Shown here one piece after another: positions 24,361 to 31,523 of a stretch of 43,823 nt of DNA. The DNA comes from Bordetella parapertussis. GTDB taxonomy: Bacteria > Pseudomonadota > Gammaproteobacteria > Burkholderiales > Burkholderiaceae_C. Within the stretch, counting starts at the first letter, position 1, and every line of letters starts with the position of its first letter. The notes under the pieces were generated by a model, which did no database searches, was not told the DNA's origin, and worked only from the letters and a program-made list of their open reading frames with translations. The stretch spans positions 1 to 43,823 of the forward strand of contig CAMCTC010000036.1 in assembly GCA_945878355.1 (NCBI GenBank). Direction: 5' to 3'. The translations under genes were made by a program, and so were the position numbers.

Positions 24361-25467
24361 TCAAAACATCACGACCGATCGGATCGACTCGCCACGCTTC
24401 ATCAGCGCAAAGCCCTCATTGATGTCTTCGAGCTTGAGCTTGTGGGTGATCAAGTCGTCGATGTTGAGCTTGCCGTCCATGTACCAGTCGACGATCCTGG
24501 GCACATCGGTGCGGCCGCGCGCGCCACCGAAAGCCGAGCCCTCCCATTTGCGACCGGTGACGAGCTGGAACGGCCGGGTCGAGATCTCGGCACCGGCCTC
24601 GGCCACGCCGATGATGATGCTGCGGCCCCAGCCCTTGTGCGTGCATTCCAGCGCGTCGCGCATCACCTGGGTGTTGCCTATGCACTCGAAGCTGTAGTCA
24701 GCGCCACCGTCGGTCAGCTGCTGCACCGCGTCCACCACGTTGGGCGTGTCCTTCGGGTTGATGAAATGCGTCATGCCGAACTTGCGCGCCATCGCCTCGC
24801 GCGCCGGGTTCAGGTCGACGCCGATGATCTTGTCGGCGCCTACCATCTTGGCGCCTTGGATCACGTTCAGCCCGATGCCGCCCAGGCCGAACACGACCAC
24901 ATTGGCGCCGGCCTCGACTTTTGCCGTGAACAACACCGCACCGACGCCGGTGGTGACACCGCAGCCGATGTAACAGACCGCATCAAACGGCGCGTCACTG
25001 CGGATCTTGGCCAGCGCGATGCCGGGCACGACGATGTGATTGGAAAAAGTGCTGGTACCCATGTAATGCAGGATGGGCTTGCCGCCAATGGAAAAGCGCG
25101 AACTGCCGTCGGGCATCAAGCCCTTGCCTTGCGTGCTGCGGATGGCCTGGCACAGATTGGTCTTGCGCGACAGGCAGAACTTGCAGTTGCGACACTCGGG
25201 CGTGTACAGCGGGATCACATGGTCGCCGGGCTTCAACCAAGGCACGCCGGCGCCGACTTCGAGCACCACGCCTGCGCCCTCGTGGCCCAGGATGGCAGGG
25301 AACAGCCCTTCGGGGTCAGCGCCCGACAGCGTGTAGTAATCGGTGTGGCAGATGCCGGTGGCCTTGACCTCGACCAGCACCTCGCCGTCGCGCGGGCCGG
25401 CCAGGTCGACTTCCTCGATCGTCAGCGGGGCGCCGGCTTGCCACGCAACAGCAGCTTGGGTCTTCAT
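24361..25467 (-). CDS. frmA: S-(hydroxymethyl)glutathione dehydrogenase (class III alcohol dehydrogenase)
   Basis: FrmA oxidises the glutathione-formaldehyde adduct with NAD to S-formylglutathione. The 368-residue product has the catalytic zinc ligands Cys40 (GICHTDYY) and His62 (GHEGAG), the structural zinc set Cys92, Cys95, Cys98 and Cys106 (ECRNCKFC...NLC), a YIGCGVTTGVGA segment and the GLGGIGLNVIQGAK Rossmann motif. ATG 25467 has AGGA seven bases upstream and overlaps the stop of the questin oxidase-like gene (ATGA). No S-formylglutathione hydrolase gene follows, although that is the usual partner. It is the last gene of the gshB group. Confidence 0.97.
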   Translation of the reverse strand: MKTQAAVAWQAGAPLTIEEVDLAGPRDGEVLVEVKATGICHTDYYTLSGADPEGLFPAILGHEGAGVVLEVGAGVPWLKPGDHVIPLYTPECRNCKFCLSRKTNLCQAIRSTQGKGLMPDGSSRFSIGGKPILHYMGTSTFSNHIVVPGIALAKIRSDAPFDAVCYIGCGVTTGVGAVLFTAKVEAGANVVVFGLGGIGLNVIQGAKMVGADKIIGVDLNPAREAMARKFGMTHFINPKDTPNVVDAVQQLTDGGADYSFECIGNTQVMRDALECTHKGWGRSIIIGVAEAGAEISTRPFQLVTGRKWEGSAFGGARGRTDVPRIVDWYMDGKLNIDDLITHKLKLEDINEGFALMKRGESIRSVVMF

Positions 25468-26432
25468 GGCATCGTCCTGTTGGAAATGGATGGGCGGCTG
25501 GCCGCCCGGCGCCAATCGTCGCCGCCATAGGCGAGTTCCTCGCCGCGGCAACTGTCGACCAGCTTGATCAGGTGTTCGTCATCCGACGCCAGCGCAGCGG
25601 CAACGATCCGGTCCCAGTCCTGCGCCGGCATCGGCGGCAGGCGCTTGAGTCCCGCCGCCACCACGGCCGTGGCCCAGGCCTGCCAGAACCAGCGCAGCGC
25701 TGGCAAGGGCTCGTCGATGAAACCCTGCACGACACGCATCGCATGGCAAGCGGTGATCAGTTGCAGCGCGCTGGGGTTGCCGGTGCCCGCGTAAGCCTTG
25801 GCCGACAGACGAGACAAACGCTCGAGGCTGCTCGCATCGATAGACAACGCAGCGATCTCGCTGCGCAGCGCAGGGCTGCGCGCCGCGTGAACCATGCGCT
25901 GCGACATCAGCGGCTGGCGTGATCGCCCGGCCTGCAGGCGGCGCATCAGTCGCTCGGGGTCGGTGATGCGGCCCGACGTATCGGCCAAAGCGCCCAGCCC
26001 CAGGTAGCTGCAAGCCCAGTAGGCCAGCGCGTCGACCAATTCACCGAGGTGGCGCGAGCGAATCGCGCAGGCCAAACGGACCAGACCGTTGAATTCAGCG
26101 CCCCCGCAGCCCGGCATCAAGGCCGGCAGGGCCTGGGACAGCACCGATGCCGCGTCTTCGGCGTCGGTCCACTCGGCAAACAGTGCACGATAGGCCGGCC
26201 AAGCCTCGGGCTCACCGAAGCGGCCGCGCCAGGGGTCACCCGCCGGCCAGACCTGCGGCGCAGGCGCAGGCGCCAGACGGACCGCGTGGCCGGCGGCAAA
26301 CTCGCCCAGCCTGGCCTCGTCGGCACCCAGGCTGCTCAGTGACAGCAAGGCGATGGGCAGCTGGTTGCTCAGACCGTCCCGGCCCTGTGGCGCGAACCGC
26401 GCCCCGGCCGTCAGAAGCGCTGCCAAGGTCAT
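25464..26432 (-). CDS. Questin oxidase-like protein (DUF4243 family)
   Basis: The 322-residue cytoplasmic product has no signal or membrane helix. Stretches LSNQLPIALLSLSSLGADE near the N-terminus, EFNGLVRLACAIRSRH.. GELVDALAYWA in the middle and HLIKLVDSC..YGGDDWRRAA at the end match the questin oxidase family. Fungal members oxidise polyketide rings; bacterial members are uncharacterised. The middle motif usually reads FHGLIR with a His; here it is FNGLVR, so a possibly important His is Asn. Both ends overlap neighbours by ATGA: its start with gshB and its stop with frmA. That three-gene coupling suggests a role in glutathione-linked metabolism, which is inference. Confidence 0.75.
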   Translation of the reverse strand: MTLAALLTAGARFAPQGRDGLSNQLPIALLSLSSLGADEARLGEFAAGHAVRLAPAPAPQVWPAGDPWRGRFGEPEAWPAYRALFAEWTDAEDAASVLSQALPALMPGCGGAEFNGLVRLACAIRSRHLGELVDALAYWACSYLGLGALADTSGRITDPERLMRRLQAGRSRQPLMSQRMVHAARSPALRSEIAALSIDASSLERLSRLSAKAYAGTGNPSALQLITACHAMRVVQGFIDEPLPALRWFWQAWATAVVAAGLKRLPPMPAQDWDRIVAAALASDDEHLIKLVDSCRGEELAYGGDDWRRAASRPSISNRTMP

Positions 26433-27376
26433 CGCAGCGCCGACTCCAGCGCGTCGATGAACATCGCCGGCACATTGAAACCGGTCTGCTCGGTGATCTC
26501 CTGGAAACAGGTCGGGCTGGTGACGTTGATCTCGGTCAGGCAGTCGCCGATCACGTCCAAGCCCACCAGCAGCAGGCCACGGCCGGCCAGCACTGGTCCC
26601 AGCGCGCTGGCGATCTCGCGCTCGCGATCGGTGATCGGCATCGCCACGCCCTTGCCGCCCACGGCCAGGTTGCCGCGGATCTCGCTGCCCTGCGGGATGC
26701 GCGCCAACGTGAACGGCACCGGCACGCCACCGATCACCAGCACGCGCTTGTCGCCTTTGACGATCTCGCTCAGGTACTTCTGCACCATCACAGTCTGTGC
26801 GCCGCCTTGGTTCAGCGTCTCGGTGATCGAGCCCAGGTTGAGCCCGTCGGGGCCGACGCGGAAGATGCCCATGCCGCCCATGCCGTCGAGCGGCTTCAGG
26901 ATGATGTCCTGGTGCTCGGTGTGGAAGGCGCGGACCGCGTCAGCACTGCGCGTGACCAGCGTGGGCGCGATGAACTGCGCAAACTCCATGATCGCGAGCT
27001 TCTCGGGGTGGTCGCGCAGCGCGGCCGGCTTGTTGAAGACCTTGGCGCCTTCACGCTCGGCCTGGCCCAGCAAGTGGGTCGCGTAGAAGAACTCGGCATC
27101 AAACGGCGGGTCCTTGCGCATCACGATGGCGTCGGTATCGGCCAGCGCGAGCTCGGCCTGGGTCAGCACTTCGAACCAGGCGTGCTCGTCACCGGTCAGC
27201 CTGATCGCCCGCGCAGCGCGGGCCACCACCCGCGCCCCGCGCACCCAGACCAGGTCGGCAGGTTCGCAAGCCCAGAGTTGGTGGCCACGGCGCGCTGCCT
27301 CGCGCATCATCGAGAAGGAGGTGTCCTTGTAGGTCTTGAAGGATTCCAGCGGGTCAGCGACGAACAACAGCTTCAT
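26429..27376 (-). CDS. gshB: Glutathione synthetase
   Basis: GshB joins glycine to gamma-glutamylcysteine using ATP. The 315-residue ATP-grasp enzyme starts MKLLFVADPLESFKTYKDTS and has MRKDPPFDAEFFYATHLL, the ATP-binding ILKPLDGMGGMGIFR loop, EIRGNLAVGGKGVA and the C-terminal ligand segment DVIGDCLTEINVTSPTCFQEI. All are canonical. The gene usually before it, gshA, is not adjacent. It starts 12 bases after the BenE transporter and overlaps the questin oxidase-like gene by four bases. Confidence 0.98.
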   Translation of the reverse strand: MKLLFVADPLESFKTYKDTSFSMMREAARRGHQLWACEPADLVWVRGARVVARAARAIRLTGDEHAWFEVLTQAELALADTDAIVMRKDPPFDAEFFYATHLLGQAEREGAKVFNKPAALRDHPEKLAIMEFAQFIAPTLVTRSADAVRAFHTEHQDIILKPLDGMGGMGIFRVGPDGLNLGSITETLNQGGAQTVMVQKYLSEIVKGDKRVLVIGGVPVPFTLARIPQGSEIRGNLAVGGKGVAMPITDREREIASALGPVLAGRGLLLVGLDVIGDCLTEINVTSPTCFQEITEQTGFNVPAMFIDALESALR

Positions 27377-27388
27377 GGTGGGCGGGCT

Positions 27389-28588
27389 CTAGCGTTGGGG
27401 CCGCCAGTGTTGCACAGCAAGCGCTGCCGTGCCGGCGAGCACACCCCAGAACGCCGCCCCGATGCCGCCAATCGTCACGCCCGACAGCGCGACCAGGAAG
27501 GTGAGGGCCGCCGCGTCGCGGTGCCGCTCGTCCTTCAGCGCCAGGCTCAGCGCGCTGGCGATCGTCCCCAACAGCGCCAAGCCCGCCACCGCTGCGACCA
27601 GCTCGCGCGGAAAGGCCGCCAGCAATCCCGCCACCGCGCCACCAGCCAGCCCGAGCAGGCAATAGAAGACGCCGGCCATCACCGGCGCGGTGTAGCGCCG
27701 AGCCGGGTCTGCATGGGCTTGCGGGCTCATGCAGATCGACGCGGTGATCGCGGCCAGGTTGATCGCGAAGGCCCCAAAAGGCGCCAGCACCAGCGTCACC
27801 AAGCCGGTCGCGGTGATCACCGGCGAGACCGGCACCGCGAAGCCTGCCGCACGCTGCGCCGACACACCAGGCAGGTTTTGCGACGCCATCGTGACGATGA
27901 ACAAGGGCAGCGCGACCCCCACCAACGCGGCCAGGCTGAACTGCGGCATCACGAACACCGGGCTGGCCCAGACCGCCGATCCCAGGCCCAGCAGCGCGCC
28001 AGTCTGCAGCCGGCCTTGCAGCGCAGCCACCGCGACGCCCGCCAGCAGCACGCCTGGCACAGCGTAGCGCGGCCACCAACGCCGGCCCGCCAGATAGGCC
28101 GCCGTCATCACGAGCACCAGAGCGGGCGCGCTGCGCACCGACAGCACCGCATCCAGGCCAAAACGCGTCAACACCCCGGCCAGCAGCGCCGCAGCCACCG
28201 CCATCGGCAGCCGGTCCATCAAGCGCTCGAACCATCGGGTCGCACCGGCCGTGATGATCAACAGCGCACAGACGACGAAAGCCCCGGTGGCCTCGGCCAG
28301 GCTGACACCTTGGGTGGCGGCCAGCAGCGCCGCACCCGGCGTGCACCAGGCCGTGAGCACCGGCAGCCGGTAGTGCAGCGACAGGCCTATGCAGCTGATG
28401 CCCATCGCCAGGCCCAGCGCCCACATCCAGGACGCCGTCTGCGCCGGCGTCGCACCCAGCGCCTGCGCAGCCTGGAACACGATCGCCACCGAACTGGTGT
28501 AGCCCACCAGCACCGCGACAAAGCCGGCGACCAAGGCCGAGACCGACAGGTCTGCCCAGACCCTGCCTGCTGATTTCAACCACCACAT
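27389..28588 (-). CDS. benE: BenE family benzoate/H+ symporter-like permease
   Basis: The product of about 399 residues has 10-12 hydrophobic helices and BenE features: SALVAGFVAVLVGYTSSVAI near the start, HYRLPVLTAWCTPGAALL, LFIVTMASQNLPGVS, and AITASICMSPQAHADPARRY. BenE proteins import benzoate or related compounds by proton symport; the real substrate here is unproven, as no benzoate catabolic genes are near. I prefer ATG 28588 (MWWLKSAG), which matches the usual N-terminus; GTG 28606 is possible. It lies 12 bases before gshB and 88 bases after the flavoprotein gene on the same strand. Confidence 0.9.
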   Translation of the reverse strand: MWWLKSAGRVWADLSVSALVAGFVAVLVGYTSSVAIVFQAAQALGATPAQTASWMWALGLAMGISCIGLSLHYRLPVLTAWCTPGAALLAATQGVSLAEATGAFVVCALLIITAGATRWFERLMDRLPMAVAAALLAGVLTRFGLDAVLSVRSAPALVLVMTAAYLAGRRWWPRYAVPGVLLAGVAVAALQGRLQTGALLGLGSAVWASPVFVMPQFSLAALVGVALPLFIVTMASQNLPGVSAQRAAGFAVPVSPVITATGLVTLVLAPFGAFAINLAAITASICMSPQAHADPARRYTAPVMAGVFYCLLGLAGGAVAGLLAAFPRELVAAVAGLALLGTIASALSLALKDERHRDAAALTFLVALSGVTIGGIGAAFWGVLAGTAALAVQHWRPQR

Positions 28589-28676
28589 ACCGCCCAAGCC
28601 CTTCACCGCGTCTGCAAGCCCCGAAGCCGGGGATTGAGAACGAGCATAGCGGCTGGGCGACGACGCTGCCGTCGTG

Positions 28677-30209
28677 CTAACCCGGCAGGTTGTAGCGGCC
28701 GGGCGCGATGATGTTGTCGGGGTCCAGCCCGAGCTTCAAGCTGTGGACGATTCGCCAATGCTCTGGGTCGCGCGCCACGATGCCGGCCATCATGTCCACA
28801 TGCGCTCGGTAGACCTCCAGACCTGCGCGTCGCAAGTGCTCGTTCATTTCGTCGGCACAACGTTGCGCCCGCGCCTGTTGCTCGGCATCGCGGCGGTCGA
28901 ACAGCAGGTTGATCACAGCCACCATCGAGGTCGGCGTCTCGATGTTGACCGTGATGTAGAGCGAATGGCCATGGCCCTGGGCCAGGCGCTGCAACTGGTC
29001 CAGCATGCGCGCAACGAACTCGCCATCCATCGGCAGCGCAGGGCTGATGTAGAGCAGTCCGCAGTCGGATCGTTCGAATTCGGCAGCCGACAGCTGTGGC
29101 GCGCCGAACTGCCACAGCAGGTTGTCGACCGCCACATCGGTCGGGCGCCCCAGACAAAGCCCGTGCAGCGGCCTGATCGCCGACAACACCGCCGCCATCC
29201 GCCTGGCCAGCGGCAAGCTGCGCAAGCAGTCGATCAGCTTGAACGCCCAATCCAGGCGACGCTCGGTCACGACGTTGAGCCTGGCCAGCCCACGGACGCG
29301 CCGCCGCATCTCGCCCACCGCAGCGCGGACCTGGCCGGCATTGCCAGTGACGGCCCCCAGGCTGGTCCACTCCTGCGGCGCTGCCAGCGCCAGCGCAGCC
29401 TGTGCCTCCAAGCGGGCCTGGGCATCGGACATCGCGCAATGCTCGACCAGATAGCGCACCACGCCGTGCATCAGCGTCGACCGGGTCCGCGCCCGGTTGC
29501 CGATGTGGTTGACCGATTGGATCAAACCCTCGCGCTTGAACTGCGCCAGCAAGTCGATGAACTCAGGCAACCGCTGTGCATCGCGCAAGGCCATCGACAC
29601 CGCCACCTCGCGCGGGCGGCGCGGCACCAGGCGGAAACAAGCGCTGGTGACGATGCCAAAGTTGCCCTGCGAGAACAAGCCGTCGAGCATCGGCCCCAGA
29701 CCGCAGGGATGGGTGTGGGCCAGCGGCGACGACTCACCGAGCCGGCGAAACCCGGTGCGCAACACCTCACCCTGGCCAGTCACCACCTCCAGACCGAAGA
29801 TGTCCTGGTGGCGCGGCCCGTGGTAGCCGACACCACGGTCCAGCGCATTGCCAAGAACACTGGTCTCGACCGCCGAGCCGGTGACGTTGAAGGTCAGCGC
29901 AGGGCAGTGCTGTTGCAGAAAATCGTGCAGCTGGCCTTGCGTGACACCGGGCTCAATCACCGCCACCGGGTTGGCCAGCGAGATCTCGGCGGCGTTGCGA
30001 ATCGCGCGCATCGCCGACAGGTCGATCCGGGTGCAGCCAGCCACCGGCGCCTGCGCCGAACCGTAACCCCAATTCATGCCGGTCGAGGTCGGGTAGAGCG
30101 GTTCGCGCCGCGCCCGCGCTGCGCGAACCATCGCCACCACCTCGGCGACCGAACGGGGCTGCAGGTCGCGGCGGCCGCTTGGACCAGCCCCACCCATCGC
30201 GGCGTTCAC
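28677..30209 (-). CDS. VAO/p-cresol methylhydroxylase-type FAD-linked oxidase
   Basis: The 510-residue product binds FAD by the PCMH-type domain: YPTSTGMNWGYGSAQAP, VIEPGVTQGQLHDFLQQH, GNALDRGVGYHGPRHQDIFGLEVVTG and FSQGNFGIVTSACFRLVPR. The C-terminal cap ends with SLKLGLDPDNIIAPGRYN, the signature of 4-cresol dehydrogenase/vanillyl-alcohol-oxidase relatives. There is no signal peptide. The substrate is not predictable; the partner cytochrome of p-cresol enzymes is missing. It begins 54 bases after the PEP-CTERM gene, on the same strand, so it could be read from the same sigma-54 promoter. Confidence 0.88.
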   Translation of the reverse strand: MNAAMGGAGPSGRRDLQPRSVAEVVAMVRAARARREPLYPTSTGMNWGYGSAQAPVAGCTRIDLSAMRAIRNAAEISLANPVAVIEPGVTQGQLHDFLQQHCPALTFNVTGSAVETSVLGNALDRGVGYHGPRHQDIFGLEVVTGQGEVLRTGFRRLGESSPLAHTHPCGLGPMLDGLFSQGNFGIVTSACFRLVPRRPREVAVSMALRDAQRLPEFIDLLAQFKREGLIQSVNHIGNRARTRSTLMHGVVRYLVEHCAMSDAQARLEAQAALALAAPQEWTSLGAVTGNAGQVRAAVGEMRRRVRGLARLNVVTERRLDWAFKLIDCLRSLPLARRMAAVLSAIRPLHGLCLGRPTDVAVDNLLWQFGAPQLSAAEFERSDCGLLYISPALPMDGEFVARMLDQLQRLAQGHGHSLYITVNIETPTSMVAVINLLFDRRDAEQQARAQRCADEMNEHLRRAGLEVYRAHVDMMAGIVARDPEHWRIVHSLKLGLDPDNIIAPGRYNLPG

Positions 30210-30263
30210 CAGCGCACCCGCTGTTGGCTTGGCAATCGTGGCACAAGCCTTCGCTGCAAAGCT

Positions 30264-31232
30264 TTACGCTTTCGGCTTGCGGCGACGGGTCGACAGCGCC
30301 GCGACCAGCAGCCCGGTGCCAAGCATCGCCAGGCTGCCCGGCTCGGGAACCAAGCTGGCATCGGCCGCACCCGTGTGGCGGATCGACAGCGTGTAAGTGC
30401 CCACACCGAGGACGCCCGTTTCGGCCTCAAACCCGTAGCCCCCCGCCGAGACGGACTGGTTGATCTCCAACGGGTCGTTCATCAAGCCAGGTGTCAGGTC
30501 AGTCACGGTATTCGTCAAACTGAAAGCCTCGGCGAATGACTTTCCTCCCGTGATCGCACCTGGCGCCGCGCCCGTAGGCACCCAGACGAACACCGAGCCT
30601 GGGCCAGTCAGCGTCATCACCCAGCTGTCAGACGCGGAAGCGAGCCCGGGGTCACTGATGTTGGCGCGAAGGAACTGCGAAGCGTCGAAGCTTGTTTGAA
30701 GCCTATTACCCGCTGTTCCTACGACGATCGTGAAAGTGGCGTTCAAGTTGACGTTGCTTTGAGTGCTGCCGTCACCCGTGGGCTTGAGCGACACAGTGTT
30801 GTCGGTGAGCGCGTGCGCGCTATCGCTGATCGCGTTCCCGGTCACCACGCCGGTCGAACCGGTATAGGTTGCGAAGGGCGCGGCACTCGACTGCAGCAGC
30901 TTGGTGCCCGCCACATAGACCCCGGGGCAGCCAGCGCCGACGCAAGACTTCGAGCCCACCTCGCCACTCAGAAGTCCAGGAATGGGGCTGCCGTTGTCGA
31001 TGCCACCATTGAGCTTGGCGAAAGAGTCGACGGTGTTGGCCGAGGTGATGCTGATGCCAGACCCGACCAATGACGTGCCGCCGCCTGCGGCGTCATTGCC
31101 AATCATGAATTTGAAACTGCTGATATCCAGGATCGACTGCGCAATCGCGTCGGCCCTTGCCAGGCCTGGCAGGGTGATGACTGCAGCAGCAGCGACAGCG
31201 GCAATGACTTTCAATTTGAACCGGGTGTTCAT
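30264..31232 (-). CDS. PEP-CTERM sorting-signal surface protein
   Basis: The 322-residue precursor has a Sec signal (MNTRFKLKVIAAVAAAAVIT.., cleavage near ARADA) and ends with the exosortase sorting signal: VPEPGS, a hydrophobic helix (LAMLGTGLLVAAL) and the basic tail STRRRKPKA. Exosortase A is expected to cut near the PEP motif and release or anchor the protein to the exopolysaccharide. The mature part is rich in Ser, Thr, Gly and Asn beta structure, with one Cys pair (CVGAGC), and matches no domain I know. ATG 31232 has GGAG six bases upstream; the longer frame to 31343 crosses the promoter. It is divergent from prsT and lies behind a sigma-54 promoter, which fits PrsK/PrsR control. Confidence 0.95.
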   Translation of the reverse strand: MNTRFKLKVIAAVAAAAVITLPGLARADAIAQSILDISSFKFMIGNDAAGGGTSLVGSGISITSANTVDSFAKLNGGIDNGSPIPGLLSGEVGSKSCVGAGCPGVYVAGTKLLQSSAAPFATYTGSTGVVTGNAISDSAHALTDNTVSLKPTGDGSTQSNVNLNATFTIVVGTAGNRLQTSFDASQFLRANISDPGLASASDSWVMTLTGPGSVFVWVPTGAAPGAITGGKSFAEAFSLTNTVTDLTPGLMNDPLEINQSVSAGGYGFEAETGVLGVGTYTLSIRHTGAADASLVPEPGSLAMLGTGLLVAALSTRRRKPKA

Positions 31233-31274
31233 GGAGATCTCCAGAAGAGGTTGAGGGACTTGCCCACAAGCTTG

Positions 31275-31290
31275 AGCAACTCCCGTGCCA
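31275..31290 (-). promoter_or_regulatory. Sigma-54 (-24/-12) promoter of the PEP-CTERM gene
   Basis: The minus strand reads TGGCAC, five bases (GGGAG), then TTGCT: exact matches to both consensus elements with correct spacing. The expected start of transcription is near 31263, giving a leader of about 31 bases to the ATG at 31232. The sigma-54 activator gene prsR is about 3 kb away. Confidence 0.88.
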
Positions 31291-31312
31291 ATTCCAGCCC
31301 AACAAGAAAACT

Positions 31313-31327
31313 CATTGAAAATCAATG
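31313..31327. promoter_or_regulatory. Palindrome just upstream of the sigma-54 promoter
   Basis: CATTGA-AAA-TCAATG is a perfect six-base inverted repeat 23-37 bases upstream of the -24 element. It could be an operator or accessory-factor site; no protein is assigned. Confidence 0.4.
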
Positions 31328-31373
31328 TCTTGAGAGAATTCATCTGAAGCCAGGGTGCGTCTCGAAGCGTGGC

Positions 31374-31392
31374 CTGTCAAAAATCTCGACAG
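31374..31392. promoter_or_regulatory. Candidate upstream activator (PrsR) site
   Basis: CTGTC-N9-GACAG is a 19-base palindrome about 85-100 bases upstream of the -24 element, the usual position for a sigma-54 activator dimer. It is followed at 31409-31434 by a direct repeat of ACAAACGT with an 18-base period. Binding by PrsR is inference. Confidence 0.4.
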
Positions 31393-31408
31393 CGCCGAAT
31401 CAGACCGC

Positions 31409-31434
31409 ACAAACGTCGCGTTGCAGACAAACGT
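31409..31434. repeat. Direct repeat ACAAACGT, 18-base period
   Basis: The two exact copies are at 31409-31416 and 31427-31434 in the prsT/PEP-CTERM divergent region, upstream of both genes. The spacing of nearly two helical turns would place them on the same face of DNA. Confidence 0.45.
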
Positions 31435-31523
31435 GAATTCGAGCGCCTCGCGCCAATCCGATGATGGCTGAAAGCCGCTTCGCGCCGATGACAATTCCTC
31501 AAAGCAGTTCAGGGAGAACGGAA

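Noticed and set aside
26147..28573. 808-codon plus-strand open frame over gshB and benE
   Set aside because: It is a shadow of conserved minus-strand genes and is extremely Arg/Gln-rich.
30234..30252. Second sigma-54-like site (TGGCAC with TTCGCT) on the plus strand
   Set aside because: The -12 element is wrong and it points into the antisense of the PEP-CTERM gene.
28674..30539. 621-codon plus-strand open frame over the flavoprotein gene
   Set aside because: It is antisense to a well-matched VAO-type protein; no domains or ribosome site.
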